Shown one piece after another: positions 9,544 to 19,533 of a stretch of DNA of 64,000 bases. The DNA lies in assembly GCA_963545565.1 (NCBI GenBank), contig CAUUJV010000009.1, positions 8,239 through 72,238 of the forward strand, given 5' to 3'. The notes under the pieces were generated by a model. The model saw nothing but the letters and a program-made list of their open reading frames with translations, searched no databases and was not told the origin of the DNA. A program made the translations under genes and the position numbers. Numbering within the stretch: position 1 is the first letter of the stretch; every line of letters starts with the position of its first letter. This stretch comes from CAUUJV01 sp963545565. Lineage in GTDB: Bacteria > Actinomycetota > Actinomycetes > Actinomycetales > Bifidobacteriaceae.

Positions 9544-11217
9544 TTAACTCTCTTCATTATTCATGGTGGCAGTCACGCTAACGACTTTTCCATCACGAAT
9601 GATAGTGATCGTTACCTTTGATCCCTTAGTAGTTGCACGAACATATCCAAGAAGGCTGGAGCTGGACTCAACAGAGTTGCCGTTGTACCCGATGATTGTG
9701 TCACCTTCCTTAACGCCTGCTTCATCTGCGGAGCTTCCGGAAGTTACAGACTTTACAACTGCACCATAGCGAGTTGTACTATCTGCCGTAGCCTCACCAG
9801 TTGTTACTGACACACCGAGGAGAACGTGAGTTGCAGAACCGGAATCAATAATCTCATTTGCAACAGTCTTTACAAGGTTAGATGGAATTGCAAAGCCAAT
9901 GCCGATAGAACCAGTAGAGCTAGAAGTACCATCACTGGAGCTTGCTGTTGCAATAGAAGAGTTAATGCCAATAAGCTTGCCATCAGAGTTGAATGTTGGG
10001 CCGCCGGAATTGCCAGAATTAATGGATGCATCAATCTGGATTGCGTTGGTAACAACCGTGGTGGAGCTATCGTCAGAAGTTACAGATACCGGGCGGTTCA
10101 ATGCAGAAACGATACCGCTTGTTGCAGTGTTGGAATATCCCAAAGGATTACCAATCGCAAGAACTTCTTCGCCAACTGCCACAGAGCTGGAATCAGCAAA
10201 TGAAACAGGGTTCAAATTGCTTGGTGGATTCTTGAGCTTGATAACTGCAATATCAGTTGTTGCGTCAGTACCAACAAGCTCTGCCTCGTAAATATTGCCA
10301 TTAGAAAGGGTAACTTCAATAGACTGAGCGTCCTCAATCACATGGTTGTTGGTAACGATGTTGCCATTAGTATCGAAGATTGCGCCAGATCCCATTGCAT
10401 AGCCGTTAGACAGTTTAACGGTAATGGAAACCACAGAGGACGCTACCTTCTTCACGACCTTCTTCCATGAAGTGCTTGACACGGAAGAACTGGAGCTGCC
10501 AGAGCTGCCTGTGGAATTAGTGTTTACGCTGCTCAAACTCGAAGAGCTCGTAACGGTGACCATACCGCTGGAAATAGCATAGAGACCAAATCCAGACACA
10601 AGAGCTGCCGTAATAAGAGCTGTAATAATGGTGGTCCAAATGTCAGAGCGCCTCTTCTTTGGATTTACTGGAGCTGCTGCACTGCCATTGTTTGGCCCCA
10701 TAGGACCCATCGGCCCAGCTGGGCTGACTGGGTTATTTGGACTAGTCGGGCCGGTTGGGCCTGTTGGACCGTTTGGCCTTGTAGCACCATTTGAGGAGGT
10801 TGAACCAGCTGAACCATTAGACTGAGATTGTGCTGATCCTGCACTGGTTGCATACGCACCATACTGCGGTGCAGGGCGTGGCGCAGATGCAGAACCCTGT
10901 CCATAATTTTGACCATAACCCTGCCTTGCAGATTGACCATAAGGCTGTGTTGGCTGATTGTAATTCACCGGACGAGTAGCTTGATTTGGCTGATTCAGCT
11001 GGTTCGGCTGAGCAGAAGAAACGGGCGTAACTGGAGTAATTGGCTGCGTTGCCTGAGTCTCTTGTGCTGCTCCATTTGCAGAGCTAGCAGAATTTGTAGA
11101 GTTACTAGTAGCTGCTGAATTGCCCGAATTGCTTGCTTTCTTAATTTCGCTAGGCTGCCAGCTACCTTCATTATTCTGAGGATTCCAAGGATTTGGAACC
11201 TGATTATTATTCGTCAT
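9544..11217 (-). CDS. HtrA/DegP-like membrane-anchored serine protease
   Basis: Envelope quality-control protease, 557 residues. The first 190 residues are low-complexity (Asn, Gln, Ser, Pro) and include a short collagen-like Gly-Pro-X stretch at about 150-176. After a KKRR stop-transfer comes one membrane helix (about 193-216), then a Ser-rich linker, a trypsin-like domain with catalytic His292 (TNNHVIED), Asp322 (TTDIAVIKL) and Ser404 (GNSGGP), and a single PDZ domain (about 465-550, GVKEGDTIIGYNGNSV). The start is the ATG at 11217 with TTAAGGAG upstream. The long cytoplasmic N-terminus resembles that of other actinobacterial HtrA proteins and may take part in protein-protein contacts. Confidence 0.93.
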   Translation of the reverse strand: MTNNNQVPNPWNPQNNEGSWQPSEIKKASNSGNSAATSNSTNSASSANGAAQETQATQPITPVTPVSSAQPNQLNQPNQATRPVNYNQPTQPYGQSARQGYGQNYGQGSASAPRPAPQYGAYATSAGSAQSQSNGSAGSTSSNGATRPNGPTGPTGPTSPNNPVSPAGPMGPMGPNNGSAAAPVNPKKRRSDIWTTIITALITAALVSGFGLYAISSGMVTVTSSSSLSSVNTNSTGSSGSSSSSVSSTSWKKVVKKVASSVVSITVKLSNGYAMGSGAIFDTNGNIVTNNHVIEDAQSIEVTLSNGNIYEAELVGTDATTDIAVIKLKNPPSNLNPVSFADSSSVAVGEEVLAIGNPLGYSNTATSGIVSALNRPVSVTSDDSSTTVVTNAIQIDASINSGNSGGPTFNSDGKLIGINSSIATASSSDGTSSSTGSIGIGFAIPSNLVKTVANEIIDSGSATHVLLGVSVTTGEATADSTTRYGAVVKSVTSGSSADEAGVKEGDTIIGYNGNSVESSSSLLGYVRATTKGSKVTITIIRDGKVVSVTATMNNEES

Positions 11218-11401
11218 CAATACTCCTTAATGACATAAACCACATTTTTATGCGTTAACTGATGCGTTATTTGCTACACATTTCGTTCTAGTAGCTAGCT
11301 AAGTGCACTAATCTGCATGTTAGCTGAGAATTATATAAAAAGAATAATGGAAAATAAATATATTTATATAAATGTGACGCCCATCCCCTAAAGTTGAGCG
11401 C

Positions 11402-12691
11402 ATGACGAGTAACGAGACCACTGTAAAAAAGCGCTTTACCCCAATTGGAGCAACCGACGGAAAGCCTGGAGATCGAAGTGCTTTCAGCTTTGAGGTAAAA
11501 ACTCGTATCGATGGTCGCCACGGCCGAACAGGCGTAATTCACACTCCTCATGGCGATATTAAGACTCCTGCATTTGTCCCCGTAGGAACTCAAGCCACCA
11601 TGAAGGCCGTACTCCCTGAGCAGATGGAAGCTCTCGGCGCACAGTGCGTTCTCGCAAACGCTTTCCATCTTTTTGAACGCCCTGGCGAAGATGTGCTTGA
11701 TATGGCTGGCGGGCTTGGCAAATTCATGAACTGGGATAAGCCTACATACACCGATTCTGGTGGATTCCAGGTGCTGTCACTCGGCGCAGGTTTCAAAAAA
11801 ACTTTAGCAATGGACGTTGAGGGGCATAAATCTGACGACGTGATTGCAAATGGTAAGGAGCGTTTAGCTTTTGTAGACGAGGACGGCGTTACATTTAAGT
11901 CGCCTCTCAATGGCAGTAAACATCGTTTTTCCGCAGAAATTTCTATGGGAATTCAGCACAAAATTGGCGCTGACATTATGTTTGCCTTCGATGAACTAAC
12001 CACCTTGATGAATACTCGCTCGTACCAAGAAAAATCTGTTGAGCGCACATTCCGCTGGGCAAAACGCTGCGTCGCAGAGCATGAGCGCCTCACACAGGAA
12101 CGTCTTGGAAAACCGTATCAGGCATTATTCGGAGTGGTTCAGGGCGCAAATTACGAAGATTTGCGGCGACTGGCTGCATCTGAGGCTGCTTCCTTGGACT
12201 TCGACGGATTCGGCATCGGCGGAGCTATTGAAAAACGCATTATTGGCGAAACCTGCTCGTGGATTTGCGACGAGTTGCCAGAGAATAAACCTCGCCACGT
12301 ACTAGGTATTGCTGCTGTTGACGATATCTTTGCGTCCGTAGAAAACGGCGGAGATACCTTCGATTGCGTCGCCCCCGCACGCGTGGCTCGAAACGGTGCT
12401 GTTTACACTAAAGACGGTCGCTGGAATATCAAGCGCGCGGCCTTCAAAACTGATTTAAATCCACTAGAAGATGACTGCGACTGCTACACGTGCCAGCATT
12501 ATTCCCGTGCTTATATTCATCACCTGTTGAAAGCAGGCGAAATGACCGGGGCAACGCTGATGACTATCCACAACGAACGATTCTTCATCCGTTTACTCGA
12601 TAATATTCGCGACTCTATTGATGGTGGCTACTTCAACGAATTCCGCGATTCTTACCTAGCTCGCTTCTATGCAAACGGTTCAAAGGGCTGA
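11402..12691 (+). CDS. tgt: Queuine tRNA-ribosyltransferase
   Basis: Exchanges the wobble guanine of GUN-anticodon tRNAs for queuine or preQ1. The 429-residue protein has the active-site DSGGFQVLSLG, the nucleophilic Asp region GIGGAIEK and the zinc site with CDCYTCQHYSRAY plus a later His. No queuosine synthesis genes are nearby, so salvage of queuine is likely. The ATG at 11402 has no clear ribosome binding site and lies close to an A/T-rich stretch with TATAAA-like sequences, so translation may begin on a very short leader. I see no preQ1 riboswitch signature. Confidence 0.94.
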   Translation: MTSNETTVKKRFTPIGATDGKPGDRSAFSFEVKTRIDGRHGRTGVIHTPHGDIKTPAFVPVGTQATMKAVLPEQMEALGAQCVLANAFHLFERPGEDVLDMAGGLGKFMNWDKPTYTDSGGFQVLSLGAGFKKTLAMDVEGHKSDDVIANGKERLAFVDEDGVTFKSPLNGSKHRFSAEISMGIQHKIGADIMFAFDELTTLMNTRSYQEKSVERTFRWAKRCVAEHERLTQERLGKPYQALFGVVQGANYEDLRRLAASEAASLDFDGFGIGGAIEKRIIGETCSWICDELPENKPRHVLGIAAVDDIFASVENGGDTFDCVAPARVARNGAVYTKDGRWNIKRAAFKTDLNPLEDDCDCYTCQHYSRAYIHHLLKAGEMTGATLMTIHNERFFIRLLDNIRDSIDGGYFNEFRDSYLARFYANGSKG

Positions 12692-12751
12692 ATTACGCAA
12701 CATGTATGAATTGCACAACATGTGAGAGCATGTTAAGATTTCAGTTTGTCT

Positions 12752-12837
12752 GCGCACGTGGCGGAATGGTAGACGCGCTAGCTTCAGGTGCTAGTGTTCG
12801 CAAGGACGTGCGGGTTCAACTCCCGCCGTGCGCACCA
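12752..12837 (+). tRNA. tRNA-Leu (anticodon CAG)
   Basis: Class II tRNA of 86 bases including an encoded CCA. The acceptor GCGCACG pairs with CGTGCGC. The anticodon arm CTAGC-TTCAGGT-GCTAG gives anticodon CAG (codon CUG). A long variable arm follows and the T-loop is TTCAACT. It lies between tgt and the convergent hydrolase pseudogene. Confidence 0.95.
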
Positions 12838-12842
12838 GATTT

Positions 12843-14008
12843 TTATTTCTTGAAATTGCTTCCAGAAAATTCTCCTACAAAGAAATCAATAGCATCTTGC
12901 ATATGAGGAACGAGCTGTTCGTTCTTGCAGCTACCTAATTCATGGCGTGTTCCAGGCATAAATACCTTCGTGATATCGCCACCAGCATTGCGAACGTTGT
13001 CAATGAATTGGTTTTGTAAATCAAGACGCACATAAGTATCTTTCTCAGACTGCACTAGCAAAATCGGAGCCTTAATGCGAGCGCAGTTTTTCGGATCAAG
13101 TAAACTCTTGGTCATTCGCAAGCTTTCACGAACCCAGCTATAGGACGATCCTGCAGTCTGATACCGCAAATCTTGAATGCGGAAAGCGTGTAATTCTTTG
13201 CAGCGCTCTTGGCTTAATCCTTCATTGAATTCTGCATCATACTCATAGTTAAACGGTTGCTGTGTAACTGCAAGATGCTTGCCTAGCCCAAAAGCGCATG
13301 CAACTTCGGCAGCGCACCTAGCAACAATCGTTGGAATTCCTGTGTTTGGGCCAACCATAGGGCAGCTGAGCACATATTTATCGCTAGCTCAGGGTATTGC
13401 TCAGCCACTCCGATTGAAATACCTCCGCCCATAGAATGCCCATACACATAAACTGGCCCATGAGACTGCGGCTTTACAATAGTGCCCATAAATGTTACCA
13501 AATCAGCAACATAACGCCGCCAATCATCGATATACACAACAGAAGAATCTTCCGTGTCATGTGGTGAGAAGCCGTGCCCGCGGTGTTCCATGACCCACAC
13601 ATCGCAGCCTGTCTGCAAAAAGTAATATGCCATTTCTTGATATTTTGGAGCACACTCGGTAAAACCATGCACAAGCACCACGCTTGGCCTGTCTTTTTCA
13701 GGGCGCTCAACAGACACTCCACCTGCAGCACGAAAAGCATCGAGATCGTAATAGTCGTAGTAGAGCTGATTATTATGAGAAACCGCCGGAGCATAGGCAC
13801 CTACTAAATCGCGAAGTCCTTCGTGCGACGGCGCATCCATCCACCCAGAAGTGCGCGTAGCAAGCATAAGCGGACGAACTGTGGAATTCATGTCGTCTTC
13901 AAAGCGAGAGTCATCCACAAAAGTGATTTTTTGACTAATTTTCTGGCTAGCTTCTTGACTAATTTCCTGAGTATTCTGCACAGTAGTTTGTTCAATAGTT
14001 TCCGGCAT
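12843..14008 (-). pseudogene. Alpha/beta hydrolase (monoacylglycerol lipase-like), frameshifted
   Basis: Serine hydrolase related to lysophospholipases. The first frame (from 14008, MPETIEQTTV) holds the oxyanion region VVLVHGFTECAPKYQEM and the nucleophile elbow YGHSMGGG, and runs to about 13385 (EQYPELA). Homology then continues one frame over as KYVLSCPMVGPNTG to the stop at 12843, including the SEKD acid region and the likely catalytic His in GTRHELG. One base appears missing near 13383, for example in a GCG-GAT junction. If real, the product would lack half of the catalytic triad. Confidence 0.85.
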
Positions 14009-14189
14009 GATACGCCTTTCTCGATGTGCGAGCGCTTCTGCGCACCCGCAGCAACAACCATGTATTATTCAGAGTAATAGATTTTTAGGGCACACAAAAC
14101 CAAGGAGCCCATACTTTTAGAACAACGCATAAACGCACAGCGATAAAACATAGCTACATAGCTTCAGCACTACGAATGTGAGGTAAAAC

Positions 14190-14780
14190 ATGACTGAATC
14201 TCGCGTTATCAGCACTCAAGAGGTTCACAACGGACCTATTTTCAATGTGGATCGCGTAACCGTAGAGCTTAAAGGAGTTAATCTTGACGCTCCTGAAGAA
14301 ACTGTGACTATTGAGCGAGAAGTCGTGCGTCACGTTCCCGTTGTTGTGATGCTTGTGCACGATGTGGCAACAGATAAATATCTTCTTGAGCGAGAATATC
14401 GCGTTGGGCCAAATGCTTTCGTTCCAGGGCTTCCTGCCGGTTTCATGGAAAAAGATGAGAAACCAATTGCTGCCATGGAGCGTGAACTGCGCGAGGAAAC
14501 TGGTATTACTTCCTCAGATGTAGTGCTCGACTACGTTGGCTCCTTCTACTCTTCAGAGGGGATGACTGACGAAATGGCAATTGTCGGAATCCTTCATCTG
14601 CGTTCCTTTGAACAAGGCCCCTTAGATTTGGACGAAGGTGAATACGTGCATTCTGAGTGGGTGACTTGGGATGCTCTTCTTGACGCTGGAATCATGTCTT
14701 CAAATTCTGTGATTGCGATTGAGCATGAGGCACTTCGCCGCACAAATGACCCAAATAATGCAAAAATCTCACAAAAATAA
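14190..14780 (+). CDS. Nudix hydrolase, ADP-ribose pyrophosphatase-like
   Basis: Cytosolic 196-residue protein. It carries the full Nudix box, which begins GFMEKDEKPIAAMERELR and continues EETGI, matching the G-x5-E-x7-REUxEExGU pattern. An N-terminal beta domain and the RVGPNAFVPGLPAG lead-in resemble ADP-ribose pyrophosphatases. The likely reaction is cleavage of ADP-ribose to AMP and ribose 5-phosphate. The ATG at 14190 follows GTGAGG. It stands alone upstream of the FHA operon. Confidence 0.88.
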   Translation: MTESRVISTQEVHNGPIFNVDRVTVELKGVNLDAPEETVTIEREVVRHVPVVVMLVHDVATDKYLLEREYRVGPNAFVPGLPAGFMEKDEKPIAAMERELREETGITSSDVVLDYVGSFYSSEGMTDEMAIVGILHLRSFEQGPLDLDEGEYVHSEWVTWDALLDAGIMSSNSVIAIEHEALRRTNDPNNAKISQK

Positions 14781-14951
14781 ACGCTTATACACACTAAAAA
14801 TTGGCATGTAATACGGAGAATTGGAAAAAATAGTTCCTAAACACAGCATAATCGGGCAGATTGCGCAAAAACTTTGCAATAATAGCGTATGACTTGGCTA
14901 AAGTGCGCTTTTGCATGTTTACGATAGAGTCAGCCTAAGAAAGGGACAACT

Positions 14952-15653
14952 ATGAGCGTTCTCGACCGTTTTGAAAAAAGCGTCGAAGGTGCCGTTAACG
15001 GCGTTTTTGCCAGATTCGGCTCTAAAGATTTGAGCGCAGTCGATCTTTCAAGTGCACTCGAGCGCGAGATTGATTCGCAGACAATGCCCGTTGGTCGCGA
15101 CCGCACTGTAGCGCCTAATGAGTATCGTTTTAAGCTCTCGACCCCAGACTTCGATCATATTGAGCAATGGGGCTCTGAAACACTCGCCAACGAGCTAGCT
15201 GACAACCTCACTAAGTATGCAGAAAGTCAGCATTATGCATTTGTTGGGCCTGTTGTAGTGATCTTTGAAGAAGATTTAGACTTGACACGCGGCGATTTCA
15301 AACTCACCAGCGAGTCTGTGCAAGGAAATGCTGCACCCGCAACCAGTGCAAGCGAAACCACGGACTGCCCAGTACTTGAAATTAATGGTAGGCAATATTT
15401 GCTCACTGCAAATAAGACTGTGCTTGGCCGCGGTTCTAACTGCGATATTGTGATTGATGACCCCGGTATTTCACGTCGCCATCTTGAGATTGACATTACC
15501 GAAAACGGCGTGATCGCACGAGATATGGGTTCCACTAACGGAACTTACGTAGAAGGTCATCAAGTGCCGGCAGCAACGTTGCTTGACGGTAATACCATCA
15601 CAATTGGCCGCACTCGCCTCCTCTTCTGGGCATCAGCCGGAACACAAGACTAA
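14952..15653 (+). CDS. fhaA: FhaA-like protein (DUF3662 plus FHA domain)
   Basis: First gene of the cell-wall signalling operon, 233 residues. The N-terminal DUF3662 domain (about 1-115, starting MSVLDRFEKSVEGAVNGVFA) is joined by a short linker to a C-terminal FHA domain (about 140-230) with the GRGSNCDIVIDDPGISRRH core and the STNGTYVEG loop that bind phosphothreonine. In mycobacteria FhaA binds phosphorylated MviN and cell-wall proteins; that role is inferred here. The mycobacterial protein has a long middle segment that is absent here. AAAGGGAC precedes the ATG. Confidence 0.92.
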   Translation: MSVLDRFEKSVEGAVNGVFARFGSKDLSAVDLSSALEREIDSQTMPVGRDRTVAPNEYRFKLSTPDFDHIEQWGSETLANELADNLTKYAESQHYAFVGPVVVIFEEDLDLTRGDFKLTSESVQGNAAPATSASETTDCPVLEINGRQYLLTANKTVLGRGSNCDIVIDDPGISRRHLEIDITENGVIARDMGSTNGTYVEGHQVPAATLLDGNTITIGRTRLLFWASAGTQD

Positions 15654-15711
15654 TTACCGCTTTACGAACTAACTAAGTAACGCGGTAATTAATAGTATTA
15701 GAGCTAACATT

Positions 15712-16272
15712 ATGACTGATTTAACATTTGCCATTCTAAAATACGGATTCCTCATTCTTTTGTGGTTATTCGTATGGTTAGTTGTGCGCTCGCTTTACCG
15801 CGATATTAGTGCTCTGGCTCCCAAATCAAGCGGTCGTAAAAGGCATAAGGGGCGCCATGGACGCGGCACGAGCGCGAGTGTAGGTGCACAAGCTGGCTTT
15901 GACTCTGCCAATGGCGTTTATACTGAAAATTCCACGCATGGTAGCAATAGCGCTCATAGCGCTCCAACCCCACGAAGTACTGCAACACTGCTAACTATTA
16001 TCGATGGCCCGCTCTCTGGAACCACTCTTCCACTCGGAACGCAATCCATCACTTTAGGTAGAGCACCTGGAAACACTGTTGTGCTTGATGACGAATTTGT
16101 ATCATCTCATCATGCGCGCGTGTATATGGATCCAATCAGTCGCACATGGGCTGTTGAAGACTTGGCTAGCACGAACGGAACTGTGCTTAACGGATCTCGT
16201 ATTTCGGGTGCAAGTCCACTTCCAATTGGTGTTCCCGTGCGCATTGGGGCCACAACATTCGAGTTGAGATAG
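15712..16272 (+). CDS. fhaB: FhaB/FipA-like membrane FHA-domain protein
   Basis: 186 residues: one N-terminal membrane segment (about 5-24), a basic stretch (KSSGRKRHKGRHGRG), a Ser/Ala-rich linker and an FHA domain (about 90-185) with LGRAPGNTVVLDDEFVSSHH and STNGTVLNG. In mycobacteria the equivalent protein links PknA-phosphorylated partners to division. It is 58 bases after fhaA and 13 bases before the phosphatase gene. Confidence 0.9.
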   Translation: MTDLTFAILKYGFLILLWLFVWLVVRSLYRDISALAPKSSGRKRHKGRHGRGTSASVGAQAGFDSANGVYTENSTHGSNSAHSAPTPRSTATLLTIIDGPLSGTTLPLGTQSITLGRAPGNTVVLDDEFVSSHHARVYMDPISRTWAVEDLASTNGTVLNGSRISGASPLPIGVPVRIGATTFELR

Positions 16273-16285
16273 AAGGATCGGTTTT

Positions 16286-17887
16286 ATGGGAGATGAAAGC
16301 TCACTGATTCTTGTATCGACAACGGTTTCAGACATTGGCTACATGCGTCACGACAATCAAGACTCCTCGTTTGCTGGAGAGCATCTTGTTGCTGTATGCG
16401 ATGGCATGGGCGGTCACGCTGGAGGAGACACTGCTTCAACGATTGCTATACGATCTTTGGCTCATCTCGAAAAAGGCAAAATTCCTGAGGAAGATCTCAA
16501 CAGTGACGGTGTAGTTTCCATTGAGGAAGTGGCATCTACACTTGAGACTTCTGTAATTGCCGCACATGACGCAATTGTAGGTAAGGCCAAGCGCGAGCGC
16601 AGATTAGCTGGTATGGGAACCACCGTCACCGCTCTTACTCTTGTCGATAATTACTGGATTCTGGCACACATTGGCGATTCTCGGGCGTATTTACTGCGTA
16701 ATGGTCGTATTATTCGAATCACAAAAGACCACAGTCTTGTTCAGCATCTTGTTGACACTGGCCATATCACTGAAGAAGAAGCGAAAAGCCATCCTCAACG
16801 CAACGTTGTGATGCGCGTATTGGGCGACTTTGACATCGATCCACGCCCTGATATTGCTATTCGCAAAGCTCATGCTGGTGACCGTTGGATGCTCTGCTCT
16901 GATGGATTATGCGGCGTGCTTGAAGATGACACTATAGAGGAAGTTCTTTCTACAACGCCTAGTCTTGAAGACTGCGCTCAAAAACTTGTTCTAATGGCAT
17001 TAAAAGCGGGCAGCTCCGACAACGTAAGTGTTGCAATCGTTGATGCGCTCGATGCTTCCACTGCTTTAGCCACCTCAGTAAATGGTCGTTACCAGATACC
17101 GCTCGTCGGCGGCGCAGCAAGCAAACAATTACAGCCGATTGCAGATACCATCGGTGAAACTGTTACCCTTGCACCTGAGTTGGAAGATAATTCTGATTCC
17201 CCTGCAAGCCGTGCTGCAGCGCTGGCAAATCAAGGTTCTACTGGGAAGCTTCAGATGGCTCGCCCATCCCATAAGGCATCTTCTAAGTCTGGAACCAATT
17301 CTGACTATGATGTGGCAATGCCAGATACTGGCGAAATTCCAGTTGTACATAAGCACGATGGGTCTGTTATCAGCGATCCGCATGACCCTGAAGTTGCACA
17401 CGCCATTATTGAAGACCGAAACAAGACTAATTCCAAAGCTCGCACGCGTAAGCGCGTAAAGCGAGTTGCAATCGTTGTTATTATTCTCGCTGTACTCGCT
17501 GCCCTCTCTGGCGGCGGATACGCGGCATGGAACTGGTCTCAATCCCAATACTATGTAGGCGAATATAACGGCAAAGTAGCTATTTATCAAGGCGTTCCAA
17601 CAAATATCTTTGGAGTGGCTCTCTCTCACGAGGTTAAAGAAACATCAATCAAAGTTTCTACTCTCCCCTCAGCATGGCGCCAGCAAATTAAGCAAGGCAT
17701 CGCTGTATCTTCCTACAAGGCAGCAGTGCAGCATACCAAGGTTATTAAGAAGCAAGTAGAGCAGTTGAAAGCAAGCAAAAAGAAAGCGTCACAGAAAAAA
17801 TCAGATAGTTCAAGTTCTTCAGATACCTCTTCTCAGGAATCTCAAAGCTCTCAAGAGTCCCAAAACTCCCAGGATTCTCAGGAGTAA
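16286..17887 (+). CDS. pstP: PP2C-family Ser/Thr phosphatase (PstP-like)
   Basis: Removes phosphate from the PknA/PknB kinases and their targets. The 533-residue protein has the metal-binding motifs RHDNQDS, VCDGMGGHAGGD and ahead of residue 240 GSSDNVSVAIVD, all typical of PPM phosphatases. A membrane helix lies at about 391-412 after a basic KARTRKRVKR patch, followed by an outer domain and a C-terminal Lys/Ser/Gln-rich tail. An AAGGATCGG ribosome binding site precedes the ATG. The gene lies within the conserved actinobacterial order. Confidence 0.93.
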   Translation: MGDESSLILVSTTVSDIGYMRHDNQDSSFAGEHLVAVCDGMGGHAGGDTASTIAIRSLAHLEKGKIPEEDLNSDGVVSIEEVASTLETSVIAAHDAIVGKAKRERRLAGMGTTVTALTLVDNYWILAHIGDSRAYLLRNGRIIRITKDHSLVQHLVDTGHITEEEAKSHPQRNVVMRVLGDFDIDPRPDIAIRKAHAGDRWMLCSDGLCGVLEDDTIEEVLSTTPSLEDCAQKLVLMALKAGSSDNVSVAIVDALDASTALATSVNGRYQIPLVGGAASKQLQPIADTIGETVTLAPELEDNSDSPASRAAALANQGSTGKLQMARPSHKASSKSGTNSDYDVAMPDTGEIPVVHKHDGSVISDPHDPEVAHAIIEDRNKTNSKARTRKRVKRVAIVVIILAVLAALSGGGYAAWNWSQSQYYVGEYNGKVAIYQGVPTNIFGVALSHEVKETSIKVSTLPSAWRQQIKQGIAVSSYKAAVQHTKVIKKQVEQLKASKKKASQKKSDSSSSSDTSSQESQSSQESQNSQDSQE

Positions 17888-17892
17888 AGCTA

Positions 17893-19533
17893 ATGATTAA
17901 AAAACGCCTGAGAGAAACAGCGCTATTACTTATTACGCTAGCCATAGCGTGCGTGGGACTATTCCAGATGTTCATGCGCGTTGCCAACGAAATTCCGAAT
18001 AAGTATGTGCTCCCCTTCTGCGTGCTAGTGGCGCTTATTTGCATATTCTGGGCCTTATTGACTGCTTTCCAAGTATATGCTTCGCAGATTATTTTCTTAT
18101 GCGTGGTTTTGCTTTCGCTTATTGGAATTACTGAAATAATTCGAATTGACTATGAGAATGTAACGCTCGGACGTTCTGCAACTTCCGCAGGAATGAATCA
18201 GATTATCTGGATGTGCATTGGATTGGCACTGTGTGCCTTCCTTATTGTGTTTCTCAAAGACTACCGTGTGCTGCGCCGATTCTCTTATCTAAGCATGTTT
18301 TTTGGTCTTTTGCTCATGTTCTCACCTTTGATCCCAGGGCTTGGCAAAACCATCGGTGGTGCCCGAATTTGGATTGGAATTGGTTCCCACACCATTCAGC
18401 CTGCAGAATTCGCAAAGCTTTTCTTAGCCTTTTTCTTTGCGGCATATCTTTTTGACCACCGTGATCAGTTGGCTGTAGGAGGCAAGAAGATCGGCGCCTT
18501 GCATTTACCTCGTCTGCGAGATTTTGGACCGATTATCGTGGTGTGGTTTGCGTGCATTGGCCTGCTCGTTATGCAAAGGGATTTGGGAACATCTCTTATG
18601 TTCTTCGCCATGTTTGTGTGTATGCTCTACGTTTCCACAGGGCGCACAAGCTGGATTGCTATTGGTTTCGTGTTCATCGCGATTAGTGCTTTTGCCGCTG
18701 CGCATCTGTTCTCCCATGTGCAAAATCGTGTTACTGCATGGCTGCACCCGTTCAGTCAAAGCGTGTATAACGCAGTTGGTGGCTCCGAGCAACTTGTTAC
18801 CGGCATTTTCGGCCTATCTACCGGAGGCATGATTGGCACTGGCTTGGGAAATGGATACCCTGCACTGACTCCTCTGGCAAACTCAGACTTTATCTATTCT
18901 TCACTTGGTGAAGAGCTTGGTCTTACCGGTCTCTTTGCGATTATGGCTATTTATCTCGTAATTATCGGTGCTGGAATCATAGTGGCTATACGCATTAAAG
19001 ACGGCTTTGGAAAGCTGCTTGCTTCAGGCCTCGTATTCACCATGGCATTCCAAGTTTTCACTGTAGTTGGCGGAATTACGCTTGTTATTCCTTTGACTGG
19101 TTTAACGCTTCCATATATGGCAGCGGGCGGATCTAGCCTCATTGCAAATACAATACTTGCAACCTTGCTACTTATTATCTCGAATCAAGCCAACAAGCCG
19201 GAAGAAGATATTTCTACTGACGCATTCAACGCGGAAGCGCTTAAAGTAATCCGCAATGCACAAGCTCTTAAGCAAGCTCAACTTGAACAGGAAGAACAGC
19301 AGGCGCGAGCACATTTGGGATCTACGCACACGGCAGCAGCAACGCCCGAAGCAGAAGAAACAATGGCAATAGTTCACAACGCGGCATCTGTCGAAGCTCC
19401 AGTTGCCGCCACAGATACCACAGAATTTATCGCTCGTGCGGACACAACTGAATCGCCTACAGTAGAAGTAAACATCGATAATGCACGCAACGAAGACCAG
19501 AAGCAACCGGAGCAAGGAGAACGCGATGAATAA
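17893..19533 (+). CDS. rodA: Peptidoglycan polymerase RodA (SEDS family)
   Basis: Multi-pass membrane glycosyltransferase that polymerises lipid II into glycan strands. The 546-residue protein has about 12 membrane segments and the SEDS signatures LGKTIGGARIWIGIG, QPAEFAKL and DFIYSSLGEELG. It ends in a cytoplasmic tail of about 110 Glu/Gln/Ala-rich residues that is longer than in most RodA proteins. It works with the PBP encoded next, whose ATG overlaps its stop. Confidence 0.93.
   Translation: MIKKRLRETALLLITLAIACVGLFQMFMRVANEIPNKYVLPFCVLVALICIFWALLTAFQVYASQIIFLCVVLLSLIGITEIIRIDYENVTLGRSATSAGMNQIIWMCIGLALCAFLIVFLKDYRVLRRFSYLSMFFGLLLMFSPLIPGLGKTIGGARIWIGIGSHTIQPAEFAKLFLAFFFAAYLFDHRDQLAVGGKKIGALHLPRLRDFGPIIVVWFACIGLLVMQRDLGTSLMFFAMFVCMLYVSTGRTSWIAIGFVFIAISAFAAAHLFSHVQNRVTAWLHPFSQSVYNAVGGSEQLVTGIFGLSTGGMIGTGLGNGYPALTPLANSDFIYSSLGEELGLTGLFAIMAIYLVIIGAGIIVAIRIKDGFGKLLASGLVFTMAFQVFTVVGGITLVIPLTGLTLPYMAAGGSSLIANTILATLLLIISNQANKPEEDISTDAFNAEALKVIRNAQALKQAQLEQEEQQARAHLGSTHTAAATPEAEETMAIVHNAASVEAPVAATDTTEFIARADTTESPTVEVNIDNARNEDQKQPEQGERDE

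Noticed and set aside
11221..11401. preQ1 riboswitch before tgt
   Set aside because: Only A/T-rich promoter-like sequence is present, without the short C-rich pseudoknot pattern.
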